Part shown: in pieces, positions 42,563 to 52,924 of the stretch
How positions within the stretch are numbered: position 1 is the stretch's first letter
Layout: each line of letters starts with the position of its first letter
Assembly: GCF_000719775.1 (NCBI RefSeq)
Contig: NZ_JOHR01000002.1
Span: forward strand, 124,001 to 188,000
Length of the DNA stretch: 64,000 bases
From: Streptomyces sp. NRRL F-5135
GTDB lineage: Bacteria > Actinomycetota > Actinomycetes > Streptomycetales > Streptomycetaceae
Direction of reading: 5' to 3'
The notes under the pieces: generated by a model
What the model was told of the DNA's origin: nothing
The model's input: only the letters and a program-made list of their open reading frames with translations
Databases searched by the model: none
Translations under genes and position numbers: made by a program

Positions 42563-43704
42563 CCGCCAACGGTGAGCAGGAGCCGAAGCAGCCGCAGACA
42601 CCGCAGGAACCGCGGGCACGGCACGAGTCGCAGTCGCCGAAGGAGCCGTGCGGCGGGTACGACCGGCTGCCGGACGCCGCCGCCGAGATCTTCGGCGAGG
42701 GCGCCTCGGCCGAGTCGGCCTACGGCCTGCTGACGGTCGACGTCCCCGCGGCGTCGTGGCTCGACGCCCTCGAAACCGCCCGCGACCGGCTGGGCTGCGT
42801 CTATTTCGACTGGCTGAGCGCCGTCGACGAACCGGGCACGGGCTTCCGCGTCTGCGCCCATGTCGTCGCCCTGGCCGACGGTACGGTGCGCAGGCTGCTG
42901 GTCCGTACGACCGTGCCGCACGACGCGGCCGTCCTGCCCTCCGCCGTGCACGTCTACGCGGGTGCCGCCTGGCACGAACGGGAGACGCACGAGATGTTCG
43001 GCGTCTCTTTCACCGGCCACCCTCATCTCGCTCCCCTGCTGCTCCCCGAGGAGTTCGAGGGGCATCCGCTGCGCAAGGACTTCGTCCTCGCGGCGCGGGT
43101 CGCCAAGGCCTGGCCGGGTGCCAAGGAGCCGGGGGAGTCCGAGCACGGTGGGCCGAAGCGCCGCCAGATGCTCCCGCCCGGAGTCCCCGACCCGAACGAG
43201 TGGGGCCCCCTCAAGGGGCAGCTCCCCCCGGCCCCGGCCCGTCCCGCGCGCGGTGCCCGGGCCGCCGGCGGCGCTGCCGCCCGGGCGACGGGAGCGGCCG
43301 GCGAGCGCCCCGCCCGCCGGACGCGCAGCGCGTCCGAGGGCTCGGCCGGCAGCCGCGCCGCGGGGGGAGCCCCCAGCCGCGCCGCGACGGGAGCACCGTC
43401 CGGGACGGGCGTACGGCCCGAACCCACCGATACCGCCGAGCCCGCCGGGACCGCTGAGCCCGCCGGGAAGGCGCCGCCCTCCTCGTCCGACGCGCCCTGG
43501 CACAGCCCCCGTCCGGCCTTCGCGGACCGGCCCGAGCGGGACGGTCCGCGGACCGACGGTCCGCGCACGGACAGCCCGCGCACGGACAGCCCGCGCACGG
43601 ACAGCCCGGGGGCGGGCGACCCGCAGACGGACAGGCCCGAGAACGGCTCGCAGAGCGACCGACCCGACCGTGACCGTCCCGAAGGTCCCGAAGGAGACGC
43701 GTGA
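42559..43704 (+). CDS. nuoC2: Second NuoC-like subunit with a long repeat tail
   Basis: The NuoC fold occupies about residues 35-195, with [12 protein letters not shown] (138-149), [14 protein letters not shown] and GHPLRKDF. The remaining 185 residues are Ala/Gly/Pro/Arg/Asp-rich, with a run of G/S-PRTD units encoded by 15-bp repeats (43543-43602). The product is 381 residues, about twice the core length. No NuoD sequence is fused to or follows it; nuoH2 starts within its stop codon. In complex I NuoC binds NuoD, so it may partner with NuoD1. Confidence 0.88.
   Translation: MTANGEQEPKQPQTPQEPRARHESQSPKEPCGGYDRLPDAAAEIFGEGASAESAYGLLTVDVPAASWLDALETARDRLGCVYFDWLSAVDEPGTGFRVCAHVVALADGTVRRLLVRTTVPHDAAVLPSAVHVYAGAAWHERETHEMFGVSFTGHPHLAPLLLPEEFEGHPLRKDFVLAARVAKAWPGAKEPGESEHGGPKRRQMLPPGVPDPNEWGPLKGQLPPAPARPARGARAAGGAAARATGAAGERPARRTRSASEGSAGSRAAGGAPSRAATGAPSGTGVRPEPTDTAEPAGTAEPAGKAPPSSSDAPWHSPRPAFADRPERDGPRTDGPRTDSPRTDSPRTDSPGAGDPQTDRPENGSQSDRPDRDRPEGPEGDA
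43543..43602 (+). repeat. 15-bp tandem repeat in nuoC2
   Basis: Four 15-bp units (starts 43543, 43558, 43573, 43588), the last two identical, encode [10 protein letters not shown] pentapeptides in the disordered NuoC2 tail. Confidence 0.85.
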
Positions 43705-44669
43705 ACGACGCACTCGACGTCGCCCTCCGGCTGGTGGTCGTCTTCGCCGTGTTCCTGGTCGTCCCCCTGGTCGTGGGGCAGACCGAACACAAGGTCATGG
43801 CCCACATGCAGGGCCGCCTCGGCCCCATGCACGCGGGCGGCTTCCACGGCTGGGCCCAGCTCGTCGCCGACGGCGTGAAGTTCGTCCAGAAGGAGGACGT
43901 GGTCCCGGCCGAGGCCGACCGCCGGATCTTCCAACTGGCCCCGGCCGTGGCCCTCCTGCCGTACCTCCTGGTCCTGGTCGCCATCCCGATCGGCCCCGGC
44001 GAGGGAGCGGTCGGTCAGGTCGTCGACGCCGGCATCTTCTTCGTACTCGCCGTGATGGGCGTCGGCGTACTCGGATCGCTGATGGCGGGGTGGGCCTCGG
44101 CCAACAAGTTCTCCCTCCTCGGCGGTCTGCGTACGGCCGCGCAACTCCTCGCGTACGAACTGCCGATGCTGCTCGCCGCCGCCTCCGTGGCCATGGCGGC
44201 CGGCACCGTCTCGCTGCCCGGCATCGTCGGCGCCTTCGAGTGGTGGTGGCTGCCCTGGCAGATCGTCGGCGCCCTCGTCTTCTTCGTGGCCGGTCTCGCC
44301 GAACTCCAGCGCCCTCCCTTCGACATGCCGGTCGCCGATTCCGAGATCATCTTCGGCGCGTACACCGAGTACACCGGACTGCGCTTCGCGCTGTTCCTGC
44401 TCGCCGAGTACGCGGGCATCGTCGTCCTGTGCGGGCTGACGACCGTCCTCTTCCTGGGCGGCTGGCACGGCCCGTTCGGCGCCGACGGGCTCGGCTGGGT
44501 CTGGACACTGCTCAAGACCGCCGTCCTCGCGTTCGTCGTCATCTGGCTGCGGGTGAGCTACCCGCGGCTGCGCGAGGACCAGTTGCAGAAACTCGCCTGG
44601 ACCACCCTCATCCCCCTCGCACTCGCGCAGATCGCGCTCACCGGCATCGTGAAGGTGGCGATCGCTTAA
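43701..44669 (+). CDS. nuoH2: Second NuoH-like subunit
   Basis: The 322-residue membrane protein has the NuoH pattern, with TEHKVMAHMQGRLGPMHAGGF and the loop LQRPPFDMPVADSEIIFGAYTEYTG. Compared with NuoH1 (PESEGD) this loop has Val-Ala-Asp in place of part of the acidic cluster. It lacks the long C-terminal tail of NuoH1. GTG at 43701 overlaps nuoC2; the stop is a rare TAA directly touching the nuoI2 ATG. Confidence 0.93.
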   Translation: MNDALDVALRLVVVFAVFLVVPLVVGQTEHKVMAHMQGRLGPMHAGGFHGWAQLVADGVKFVQKEDVVPAEADRRIFQLAPAVALLPYLLVLVAIPIGPGEGAVGQVVDAGIFFVLAVMGVGVLGSLMAGWASANKFSLLGGLRTAAQLLAYELPMLLAAASVAMAAGTVSLPGIVGAFEWWWLPWQIVGALVFFVAGLAELQRPPFDMPVADSEIIFGAYTEYTGLRFALFLLAEYAGIVVLCGLTTVLFLGGWHGPFGADGLGWVWTLLKTAVLAFVVIWLRVSYPRLREDQLQKLAWTTLIPLALAQIALTGIVKVAIA

Positions 44670-45266
44670 ATGCCTTCGATTCCCGGCTCCGGCCTGGCCA
44701 AGGGCCTGGCCGTCACCCTGCGGACGATGACGAGGAAGTCCGTCACCCACCAGTACCCGGAGGCCCTGCCCGAGCTCCCGCCCCGTACCCGCGGGGTCAT
44801 CGGGCTGTTCGAGGAGAACTGCACGGTCTGCATGCTCTGCGCCCGTGAGTGCCCCGACTGGTGCATCTACATCGACTCCCACAAGGAGACGGTCCCCGCC
44901 GCGGCCCCCGGCGGCCGCGAGCGCAGCCGCAACGTCCTCGACCGGTTCGCCATCGACTTCTCGCTCTGCATGTACTGCGGTATCTGCATCGAGGTCTGTC
45001 CTTTCGACGCGCTGTTCTGGTCGCCGGAGTTCGAGTACGCGGAGACCGACATCCGCGAACTCACCCACGAGCGGGACAAGCTCCGCGAGTGGATGTGGAC
45101 GGTGCCCGAGCCGCCCGCCCTGGACCCGGGAGCGGAGGAGCCGAAAGAGATCGGCGCCGCGCGCAAGGCGGCCGAGAAGGCCGGGAAACTCGCGGCCGCG
45201 CAGCGGCAGGAGCAGGCACAGGCACAGGCTCCGGGGCGCGAACGGGAACAGGAGGGCGGCGAGTGA
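44670..45266 (+). CDS. nuoI2: Second NuoI-like ferredoxin subunit
   Basis: The 198-residue product has two complete [4Fe-4S] motifs: Cys51, 54, 57 and 61 in [12 protein letters not shown], and Cys100, 103, 106 and 110 in [12 protein letters not shown]. Without NuoEFG in this operon, NuoI2 would be the outermost cluster subunit and the natural docking point for ferredoxin. The last 50 residues are Glu/Ala/Gln-rich and charged. ATG start with no intergenic spacer. Confidence 0.93.
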   Translation: MPSIPGSGLAKGLAVTLRTMTRKSVTHQYPEALPELPPRTRGVIGLFEENCTVCMLCARECPDWCIYIDSHKETVPAAAPGGRERSRNVLDRFAIDFSLCMYCGICIEVCPFDALFWSPEFEYAETDIRELTHERDKLREWMWTVPEPPALDPGAEEPKEIGAARKAAEKAGKLAAAQRQEQAQAQAPGREREQEGGE

Positions 45267-45901
45267 CCTTCGCAGCGACCGTGGCCACAGCGGCGACCGC
45301 GGCCACCGCGACGAGCACGCACCCGGCGGCCCCGGCGGCCGGTCCCGGATTCCTGTCGCCGACCGGCGTCGAGATCGCCTTCGTGCTCGTCGGCCTCGTC
45401 ACCTTCGGCGCGGCCCTCGTCACCGTCACCACCCGGCAACTCGTGCACGCGGCCCTCTGGCTGGTCGTGGCGCTCGGCGGCCTGGCCGTCGAATACCTCC
45501 TGCTGACCGCCGAGTTCATCGCCTGGGTACAGGTCCTGATCTATCTCGGTTCCGTGGTGGTCCTCCTGCTGTTCGGACTCATGCTGACCAAAGCGCCCGT
45601 CGGCCGCTCCCCGGACGCCGATTCCGGCAACCGCCCGGCCGCGCTGGCGGTGGCCGTCGCCGCGGCCGCCGCCCTCGTCTGGGTGGTCGTCGACGCCTTC
45701 CGCACGACCTGGATCGACCTCGGCGGCCCCGCCCAGGGCTCCACCGAGGTCACCGGGCGGATGCTGTTCCAGAACTGGGTACTGCCCTTCGAGGCCCTGT
45801 CCGTCCTCCTCCTGGCCGCCCTGGTCGGCGCCGTCGTCCTCTCCCGCAAGCGCGGCGCTTCCGACGGCGGCCACGGCAGCGACAAGGAGCGGCAGCGCTG
45901 A
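45263..45901 (+). CDS. nuoJ2: Second NuoJ-like subunit
   Basis: The 212-residue membrane protein has five predicted helices, with [21 protein letters not shown] matching the NuoJ third helix. A short Ala/Thr tract precedes the first helix, echoing the longer Ser/Ala tract of NuoJ1. GTG start overlaps nuoI2 by 4 nt and the stop shares a base with nuoK2. Confidence 0.92.
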   Translation: MTFAATVATAATAATATSTHPAAPAAGPGFLSPTGVEIAFVLVGLVTFGAALVTVTTRQLVHAALWLVVALGGLAVEYLLLTAEFIAWVQVLIYLGSVVVLLLFGLMLTKAPVGRSPDADSGNRPAALAVAVAAAAALVWVVVDAFRTTWIDLGGPAQGSTEVTGRMLFQNWVLPFEALSVLLLAALVGAVVLSRKRGASDGGHGSDKERQR

Positions 45902-46284
45902 TGCATCTCGCCTATCCCGCCGTCCTCGCGGCCCTCCTGTTCGCCACCGGGCTGTACGGGGTGCTCGCGCGCCGCAACGCGATCCTCGTCCTGATGTCCG
46001 TCGAGCTGATGCTCAACGCCGTCAACCTGAACCTGGTCGCCTTCGACGTCTGGCTCCGCGACACGCTCCACGCCGGCCAGGCGCTCACCCTCTTCGTCAT
46101 CGCCATCGCCGCGGCCGAGATCGGCATCGGCCTGGCCATCGTCCTGATGGTCTACCGCAACCGCGGCACCTCCGACGTCGACCGGCTCCGCGACAACGCC
46201 GAGGGCCCGGACGACGACACCTCCCCGGACGACCCGACCGCCGCACCCGCGCCCAAGGACGAGAAGGCCGAGGCCACCGCGTGA
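45901..46284 (+). CDS. nuoK2: Second NuoK-like subunit
   Basis: The 127-residue product has the NuoK core with both membrane glutamates ([11 protein letters not shown] and [11 protein letters not shown]) and an extra 25-residue acidic C-terminal tail (DDDTSPDD) absent from NuoK1. ATG start in a TGATG overlap. Confidence 0.93.
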   Translation: MHLAYPAVLAALLFATGLYGVLARRNAILVLMSVELMLNAVNLNLVAFDVWLRDTLHAGQALTLFVIAIAAAEIGIGLAIVLMVYRNRGTSDVDRLRDNAEGPDDDTSPDDPTAAPAPKDEKAEATA

Positions 46285-48287
46285 CGACCACGACCCTCGC
46301 CGTCCTCGTCCCCCTCCTGCCGTTCCTGGGCGCCGCCGCCGGGCTGCTGCTGGGCCGGACCGCGCCCGGATTCGTACGCCCCCTGGCCGTGCTGCCCACG
46401 CTCGCGGCGGCCGTGCTCGCCGTCGTCGTGGCCATACGCCAGGGCGGCGGCGCCGGTGCCGGGAAGGCGCCGCTGGAGGCCGCCACCCAGCTCACGCCCA
46501 CCGGCTCGGTCCCCATCGACCTCGCCCTGTACATCGACGGCTTCGCCGCCCTGGTCGCCGTCCTCGTCGGTGTCGTCGCCTCGTGCGTGCAGATCTACTC
46601 GACGGGCTACCTGCGTGGCGACCCGCGTTACCCCTCGTACGCGGCGCTCGTGTCCCTCTTCACCTCCGCGATGCTGCTCGTCGTCTACTCCGGCGACCTC
46701 ATGGTGCTGCTGGTCGGCTGGGAGATCATGGGCATCTGCTCGTACTTCCTCGTCGGCCACTACTGGGAGACGCCCGAGGCCCGCGCCGCCTCCCTCAAGG
46801 CGTTCCTGGTCACCAAGCTCGGTGACGTCCCCTTCCTGATCGGTCTGTTCGCGCTCGCCGCCGACGCCGGCACGTTCCGGATCGACGGGGTCCTGCGGAC
46901 CGTCGCGGACGGCGGTCTCGGCAACCCCACCCTCGTCGCGCTGCTGCTGCTCGCGGGAGTGGTCGGCAAGTCGGCCCAGTTCCCGCTGCACACCTGGCTG
47001 CCCGACGCGATGGCGGGCCCCACCCCCGTCTCCGCGCTGATCCACGCCGCGACCATGGTCGCCGCCGGTATCTACTTCGTGGCCCGTCTCCTCCCCGTGT
47101 TCGCGGCCTCGACGGCCGCGCTGGCCGTGCTGGCCGTGCTGGCCGCGATCACCATGGTCGGCTCGGCGCTGGCCGCCATCGCCCAGGACGACATCAAACG
47201 CGTGCTCGCCTACTCGACCATCGGCCAGCTCGGCTACATGTCCGGCGCCCTGGCCGTCGGGGACCGCGGCGCCGCCGTCTTCCACCTCATCTCGCACGGT
47301 GCGTTCAAAGCCCTCCTCTTCCTCGGCGCCGGCGTGATCATCCACGCCGCGGGCACCAACTCGCTCGCCGCCATGTCCCGGACGCACGGCCTGGTCCGGC
47401 GCATCCCGGACGCCTACTGGACGATGACGGTCGGTCTGCTCGCTCTCGCCGCCATCCCGCCCTTCGCCGGCTTCTTCTCCAAGGAGTCCGTCCTCGTCGC
47501 CGCCGAGCACACCGCCCTCGACGGCTCGGCCACGGCGCCCGGCGCCGCCGGCTGGACGGTTCTGCTCGCCGGTCTGGTCACCGCCCTCCTCACGGCCGCC
47601 TACGCGACCCGCCTGTGGCTGCTCGCCTTCCGGGGCCGGGGCGAGGAGGCCCCGGACCACGGCAAGCAGCCCCTGTCGATGAACGCGGTCCTGTGGCTGC
47701 TGGCCGTCCCCTCCCTCGGTCTCGGCCTGACGGTCGGCCGGCTCGCCGGCTGGTTCGACGGCCGCGACCTCGCGCCGAACCTCACCACCTCCGTCCTCGG
47801 CACCGGTGCCGCCCTCGTCGGCGGACTGGTCACCTACGGCTGCTGGCGGCACACCACGGCGCTGGCCGCCCGCACCCCCCTCGGGGCCGTCGCCGCCCAC
47901 CCCGACGCCGAACCCGCGCTCTCCGAGGCGGAAGCCATCGAGACCCACACCCCCGCCTACGGCAACATCGCCGCCGCCCCCGACCCGGCGGACCCCGGCC
48001 GGCTGCTGCTCGGCCCGCTGCACCGCCACGCCGCGGCCGGCTTCCACCTCGACGCCCTGTACCACCACCTGTTCGTACGCCCCGTGTCGGCGGCGGCCGG
48101 GCTGGTCCGTTTCCTCGACCGCGAGGTCGTCGACACGTACGTACGCGGCGCGGGCACCGGAACCCGCCGGCTCGGCGCCGCCGTACGCCGGGCCCAGACC
48201 GGCAACGTGCAGACCTATCTCAGCGCCCTGCTCGCCGGCTCCGTCGTCCTGGCGATCGCCGCCGTCCTCGTCGCCGCCGGAGCGTGA
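46281..48287 (+). CDS. nuoL2: Second NuoL-like proton-pump subunit
   Basis: The 668-residue product keeps the pump residues: glutamate in [18 protein letters not shown] and lysine in [17 protein letters not shown], followed by [15 protein letters not shown]. The C-terminal region with the lateral helix is present and contains a hydrophilic His/Pro-rich insert. GTG at 46281 overlaps nuoK2. Confidence 0.94.
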   Translation: MTTTTLAVLVPLLPFLGAAAGLLLGRTAPGFVRPLAVLPTLAAAVLAVVVAIRQGGGAGAGKAPLEAATQLTPTGSVPIDLALYIDGFAALVAVLVGVVASCVQIYSTGYLRGDPRYPSYAALVSLFTSAMLLVVYSGDLMVLLVGWEIMGICSYFLVGHYWETPEARAASLKAFLVTKLGDVPFLIGLFALAADAGTFRIDGVLRTVADGGLGNPTLVALLLLAGVVGKSAQFPLHTWLPDAMAGPTPVSALIHAATMVAAGIYFVARLLPVFAASTAALAVLAVLAAITMVGSALAAIAQDDIKRVLAYSTIGQLGYMSGALAVGDRGAAVFHLISHGAFKALLFLGAGVIIHAAGTNSLAAMSRTHGLVRRIPDAYWTMTVGLLALAAIPPFAGFFSKESVLVAAEHTALDGSATAPGAAGWTVLLAGLVTALLTAAYATRLWLLAFRGRGEEAPDHGKQPLSMNAVLWLLAVPSLGLGLTVGRLAGWFDGRDLAPNLTTSVLGTGAALVGGLVTYGCWRHTTALAARTPLGAVAAHPDAEPALSEAEAIETHTPAYGNIAAAPDPADPGRLLLGPLHRHAAAGFHLDALYHHLFVRPVSAAAGLVRFLDREVVDTYVRGAGTGTRRLGAAVRRAQTGNVQTYLSALLAGSVVLAIAAVLVAAGA

Positions 48288-48290
48288 GCC

Positions 48291-49979
48291 GTGATCGATA
48301 TCAGTGAATCCGTGATGCAGCTCCTCCTCGCGTTGATCGTCGTCGGCCCGCTCGTCGGTGCCGTGGCGGCGCTCCTGCCGGCCCCGCCCGGACTGCGCGG
48401 CACCGGCCCCGACCAGGCCGTGCTCCGCCACGGCGTGACGGTGACCGGCGCGGTCCTCGCCGCCGCGATCGTCCTGGCCCTCGGCTTCGACCGCGACCAC
48501 CCGTCGAGGATCCAGGCCACGACGGACATCAGCTGGATCCCCGCCCTGGACGTACGGATCCACCTCGGCATCGACGGCATCTCCCTCCCCCTTCTCGTCC
48601 TGACCGCCCTGCTGACCTTCCTCTGCGCGCTCTACGCCTACTTCAAGCAGCGGGACCGCCGGCGGCACGCGCCCACGCCGAACGACGCCACACCGGCAGA
48701 CGGCCCCGCGACGACGGCCGATTCCGCGACGACGGACGCCCCCGCACCGGCAGACGGCCCCTCGTCCAAGGCGTTCGTCGCCCTGCTGCTCCTCCTCGAG
48801 TCCGGCATGCTCGCCACCTTCGCCGTCCTCGACCTGCTGCTCTTCTTCCTGGCCTTCGAGATGGTGCTGATCCCGATGTACTTCCTGATCGCCCGCTGGG
48901 GCGGCTCGGAAGGAGTGCCCGGCGGACGGCAGGCCGCCGCCTGGAAATTCATCCTCTACACGCTGCTCGGCTCCGTGGTCATGCTGCTCGGCCTGCTTCT
49001 CATCGGGCTCGAAGCGGGCACATTCGACATGGTGGCACTCGCCACTGACAACGGCCGGGGCCTGACCACGTCCGTGCAGGTCATCGCCGTTCTGGCGATC
49101 GGACTCGGGCTCGCGGTGAAGACCCCGATGTGGCCGCTGCACAGCTGGCTGCCGGACGCCCACACCGCCGCGCCGACCATCGGCTCCGTGCTCCTCGCCG
49201 GCGTGCTGCTCAAGATGGGTACGTACGGATTCGTCCGCATCGTTCTGCCCATCGCCCCCGACGGCATGCGGACCTTCGCGCCCTACCTCGCGGCCCTCGC
49301 CGTCAGCGGCATCATCTACGGCTCCCTCGCCTGCCTCGCCCTCGCCAAGGAGGGCGCGGGCGGCGACCTCAAGCGCCTGATCGCCTACTCCTCCGTCGGC
49401 CACATGGGCTTCGTACTGCTCGGCATCGCGACCATGACCCCCACCGGCGTCAACGGCGCGCTGTTCGCCAACATCGCCCACGGCCTGATCACCGGCCTGC
49501 TGTTCTTCGTCGTCGGAGGCGTCAAGGACCGGTACGGCACGGCCGACCTCGACACGCTCGCCGGCGCGACCGGCGCCGCGCTCTACGGCCGGGCCCCGCG
49601 CCTGGGCGGGCTGCTCGCCTTCGCCGCCGTGGCCTCCCTCGGCCTGCCGGGCCTCGCCGGGTTCTGGGGCGAGATGCTCGCGATGTTCGGCGCCTTCCGC
49701 CCCGCGGCCGGGCTCAGCCGCCCCGCCTTCCTCACCTTCATGGTGATCGCCGCCTTCGGCACCCTGCTCACCGCCGCGTACCTGCTGATCGTCGTACGCC
49801 GGGTGTGCATGGGCGCGCAGGCGCGGGAAGCCCCTCACCTGCCCGACGTACGGAACTACGAGTTCGCCGCGTGGACGCCCCTCGCCGCGCTGACCGTTCT
49901 CGCCGGGCTCTGGCCCGCGGCCCTCCTCGGACTCACCGACCCCGCCGTGCAGAAGCTCCTCGCAGGAGGCAAGTCGTGA
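48291..49979 (+). CDS. nuoM2: Second NuoM-like proton-pump subunit
   Basis: The 562-residue product has AFEMVLIPMYFLIARWG with the conserved glutamate, AVKTPMWPLHSWLPDAHTAAPT with the conserved lysine, and KRLIAYSSVGHMGFVLLG. A Thr/Ala/Asp-rich cytoplasmic loop of about 40 residues sits near residue 125. GTG at 48291 is 3 nt after nuoL2. Confidence 0.94.
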   Translation: MIDISESVMQLLLALIVVGPLVGAVAALLPAPPGLRGTGPDQAVLRHGVTVTGAVLAAAIVLALGFDRDHPSRIQATTDISWIPALDVRIHLGIDGISLPLLVLTALLTFLCALYAYFKQRDRRRHAPTPNDATPADGPATTADSATTDAPAPADGPSSKAFVALLLLLESGMLATFAVLDLLLFFLAFEMVLIPMYFLIARWGGSEGVPGGRQAAAWKFILYTLLGSVVMLLGLLLIGLEAGTFDMVALATDNGRGLTTSVQVIAVLAIGLGLAVKTPMWPLHSWLPDAHTAAPTIGSVLLAGVLLKMGTYGFVRIVLPIAPDGMRTFAPYLAALAVSGIIYGSLACLALAKEGAGGDLKRLIAYSSVGHMGFVLLGIATMTPTGVNGALFANIAHGLITGLLFFVVGGVKDRYGTADLDTLAGATGAALYGRAPRLGGLLAFAAVASLGLPGLAGFWGEMLAMFGAFRPAAGLSRPAFLTFMVIAAFGTLLTAAYLLIVVRRVCMGAQAREAPHLPDVRNYEFAAWTPLAALTVLAGLWPAALLGLTDPAVQKLLAGGKS

Positions 49980-51748
49980 CCGTGGTCGCAGAAAGCGCCG
50001 CACAGAGCGCCGCGAGCGCCGCGCACGCCGTCGGGCACGGCGCGCAAGCCGCGTACAGCGTGCACGCTGCCCCCGGCAGCGCCTACGACGCCTACGCGAC
50101 CGTCGCGAGCGGCACCGCCGACACCGCCGCCGGTCTCGTCCAGTCCATCGACTGGCTCGCCGTCGCGCCGCCCACCCTCACGGCCGTCACCGCGCTCGTC
50201 GTGCTCGTGGCCGACCTCTTCGTACCGGACCGGCGCAAGCCCCTCCTCGGCGGCGCGGCGATCGCCGGGCTCCTCGCCGCGCTGATCACGCTCGTACCGC
50301 TGCGCGGCGACGACCGCTCGACCTTCTGCCTCACCACCGACGCCGGCGCGTGCAGCTACACCGCCGACCGCTTCACCCTGGTCATCCAACTGCTCGTCCT
50401 GGGCGGGGCGCTGCTCACCGCGCTGATCTCGCTCCACGAGAGCCGGAAACTCCCCGCGGGCGAGTACTGGTTCCTGCTGCTCGCCTCCGCCGCGGGCGCC
50501 GCCCTGCTGCCCGCCTCGCGCGACCTCGCCACCCTCGTCGTCGCCCTGGAGGTCGCCTCCCTGCCCGCGTTCGCGCTGGTCGGGCTGCGGCGCGGGGACC
50601 GGCGCTCCTCCGAGGCCGCGCTCAAGTTCTTCCTGTCCTCCGTCACGGCGACGGCCGTGACGCTGCTGGGCGTGAGCTTCGTGTACGCCACGACCGGCAC
50701 CCTCCACCTCGGCCGGATCGCTGGTCGGCTGGGCGAGGTGCCCGGCCCGCTGACCACCCTCGCCGCGGTGGGCGTGGCGCTCACCCTCATCGGCTTCGCC
50801 TTCAAGATGGCGGCGGCGCCGTTCCACTTCTGGGTTCCCGACACCTATGTGGGCGCGCCCCTGCCCATCGCCGCGTACCTCTCGGTGGTCAGCAAGGCGG
50901 TCGGCTTCTCCGGCCTGATCCTGGTGGCCGTCGTCGCGTTCCCCTCGTACGGCGACGTGTGGGGCCCGGTCCTCGCGGTCCTCGCGGCGCTCACGATGAC
51001 CGTGGGGAACGCCGGCGCGCTCCGGCAGTCGGCCACGCGCGCGTGGAGCGCGGTACGACTGCTCGCCTGGTCGTCCGTGGCCCAGGCGGGGTACCTCCTC
51101 GTACCGATCGCCGCCGCCGCGTACGGCACCGGAGCCGGAACCGGGGCCAGGGAGGCGGCGGGCGCGGGCGCCGGCGGCCTCGGCGGCGAACGGATCGGCT
51201 CCACCGTCGCGTACGCCCTCATGTACGCCGTCGTCAACCTCGGTGCCTTCGCCGTCGCCGCCCTGGTGGCCCGTACGAAGCCGCTGAACCGCCTCTCCGA
51301 CTACCGGGGCCTCTACGCCCGCCGTCCGCTCGCCGCCCTGGCCCTCGGCTTCTTCCTGCTCTGCCTGGCCGGGCTGCCCCCGGGGATCGTCGGTCTGTTC
51401 GCCAAGGTGACGGTCTTCTCGACCGCCGTCGACGCGGGACTCGGCTGGCTGGCCGTCGTCATGGCCGTCAATGTGGTGATCGCGCTGTACTACTACCTCC
51501 GGTGGACGGCGGTCCTCTTCCAGCCCGCGGAGGAAGGCGCCGCGCCCTCTCCCGCGACCCCGGTTCCGACCACGACACCGACTCCGACCACGACACCTGC
51601 TCCCGCACCGGCAGCGGCTCCGGCATCCATCACGACCCCCACCCCCATACCGGTGATGATCGCCATCGCCCTGACGGCCGTCGCGGGTCTCGCCCTCTCC
51701 GGAGCCCCGCAACTGGTGCTGCGGTTCGCGAACACGAGTCTCTTCTGA
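49976..51748 (+). CDS. nuoN2: Second NuoN-like subunit
   Basis: The 590-residue product has ALEVASLPAFALVGL with the conserved glutamate and FKMAAAPFHFWVPDTYVGAPLP with the conserved lysine. About 55 Ala-rich residues precede the first helix, and a Pro/Thr-repeat segment (PTTTPTPTTTPAPAPA) lies between the last two helices. GTG at 49976 has GGAGG upstream; a GTG six bases later is possible. It ends the second nuo operon. Confidence 0.93.
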   Translation: MTVVAESAAQSAASAAHAVGHGAQAAYSVHAAPGSAYDAYATVASGTADTAAGLVQSIDWLAVAPPTLTAVTALVVLVADLFVPDRRKPLLGGAAIAGLLAALITLVPLRGDDRSTFCLTTDAGACSYTADRFTLVIQLLVLGGALLTALISLHESRKLPAGEYWFLLLASAAGAALLPASRDLATLVVALEVASLPAFALVGLRRGDRRSSEAALKFFLSSVTATAVTLLGVSFVYATTGTLHLGRIAGRLGEVPGPLTTLAAVGVALTLIGFAFKMAAAPFHFWVPDTYVGAPLPIAAYLSVVSKAVGFSGLILVAVVAFPSYGDVWGPVLAVLAALTMTVGNAGALRQSATRAWSAVRLLAWSSVAQAGYLLVPIAAAAYGTGAGTGAREAAGAGAGGLGGERIGSTVAYALMYAVVNLGAFAVAALVARTKPLNRLSDYRGLYARRPLAALALGFFLLCLAGLPPGIVGLFAKVTVFSTAVDAGLGWLAVVMAVNVVIALYYYLRWTAVLFQPAEEGAAPSPATPVPTTTPTPTTTPAPAPAAAPASITTPTPIPVMIAIALTAVAGLALSGAPQLVLRFANTSLF

Positions 51749-51990
51749 GACGCCCATGAGGGCGACACGCCCGACGCGACATCCGTAAGGACACCGCGGC
51801 GACCCGCACCCGTACCGTCCGGCGGCACCGCGCCTGCCCGTACCGCCACCCGGACGGCGCACCCCCCTGTCCGGACACGCCGGGGAACCCGAACCGTCCG
51901 TCTCGCGTTGACCTGTACGGAAGGGTCCACTTGAGGAGTGGAGCAGCGTCAGTAGCGGGTTCCCCTGCCGCACCATTTGGAGGGCGTACC

Positions 51991-52854
51991 GTGCACCGCC
52001 GGCACAACGGGCTGAAGACGGCCGTCCTACTGGGCGGACTGTCCGCGCTCATCATCGCGATCGGCAGTTTCTTCGGCCGTACAGGCCTGATCGTCGCGCT
52101 CGTCGTGGCGATCGGCACGAACGCGTACGCCTACTGGAACAGCGACAAGCTCGCTCTGCGCGCCATGCGCGCGCGCCCCGTCAGCGAGTTCGAGGCGCCA
52201 CAGCTGTACCGGATCGTCCGCGAGCTGTCGACGGCCGCGCGTCAGCCCATGCCCCGGTTGTACATCTCGCCGACCCAGGCGCCCAACGCCTTCGCGACGG
52301 GCCGCAACCCGCGCAACGCGGCCGTCTGCTGCACGGAGGGCATCCTCCAGATCCTGGACGAGCGGGAGTTGCGCGGAGTCCTCGGTCATGAGCTCAGCCA
52401 TGTCTACAACCGGGACATCCTGATCTCGTCGGTCGCCGGGGCCCTCGCCTCCGTGGTGATGTTCCTGGTGAACTTCGCCTGGCTGATCCCCGTGGGCCGC
52501 TCCGACAACGATGACGGTCCCGGCCCCTTCGGCATGCTGCTGATCATGCTCCTGGGGCCGCTCGCGGCCTCGGTCATCCAACTCGCGGTGAGCCGTTCGC
52601 GGGAGTACGAGGCGGATGCCTCGGGCGCTCAGATCACGGGCGACCCACTGGCCCTGGCGAGCGCGCTGCGCAAACTCGACGCCGGTACGAAGCAGTTGCC
52701 GCTGCCCCCCGAGCCACGGCTGGAGACGGCGAGCCATCTGATGATCGCCAACCCGTTCCGTCCCGGGCAGGGCCTGTCGAAGCTGTTCTCGACGCACCCG
52801 CCGATGGCCGAGCGGATCGCGCGGCTGGAGCAGATGGCGGGCCGCAGGCCCTGA
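51991..52854 (+). CDS. htpX: M48-family membrane zinc protease HtpX
   Basis: HtpX degrades misfolded membrane proteins from the cytosolic side. The 287-residue product has two N-terminal helices, the zinc motif HELSH (133-137), two further helices, and the third ligand in [14 protein letters not shown] at 51991 has GGAGGG 6 nt upstream. It is a single gene 242 bp after nuoN2, probably with its own promoter. In M. tuberculosis htpX neighbours menJ and grcC1, both of which have counterparts in this window. Confidence 0.95.
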   Translation: MHRRHNGLKTAVLLGGLSALIIAIGSFFGRTGLIVALVVAIGTNAYAYWNSDKLALRAMRARPVSEFEAPQLYRIVRELSTAARQPMPRLYISPTQAPNAFATGRNPRNAAVCCTEGILQILDERELRGVLGHELSHVYNRDILISSVAGALASVVMFLVNFAWLIPVGRSDNDDGPGPFGMLLIMLLGPLAASVIQLAVSRSREYEADASGAQITGDPLALASALRKLDAGTKQLPLPPEPRLETASHLMIANPFRPGQGLSKLFSTHPPMAERIARLEQMAGRRP

Positions 52855-52924
52855 CCGGCCACCTCGGACCTGGCCGTCGGGCCCGGTCGGTCAGCGGGTC
52901 CCGAAACTCGGCGGACCCCCAAAC

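Noticed and set aside
46152..50003. A 1283-codon open frame on the minus strand opposite nuoL2 and nuoM2
   Set aside because: It is a by-product of high third-position GC in the true genes. Its product is low-complexity Arg/Gly/Glu/His-rich with no domain, and the + strand genes are conserved throughout.
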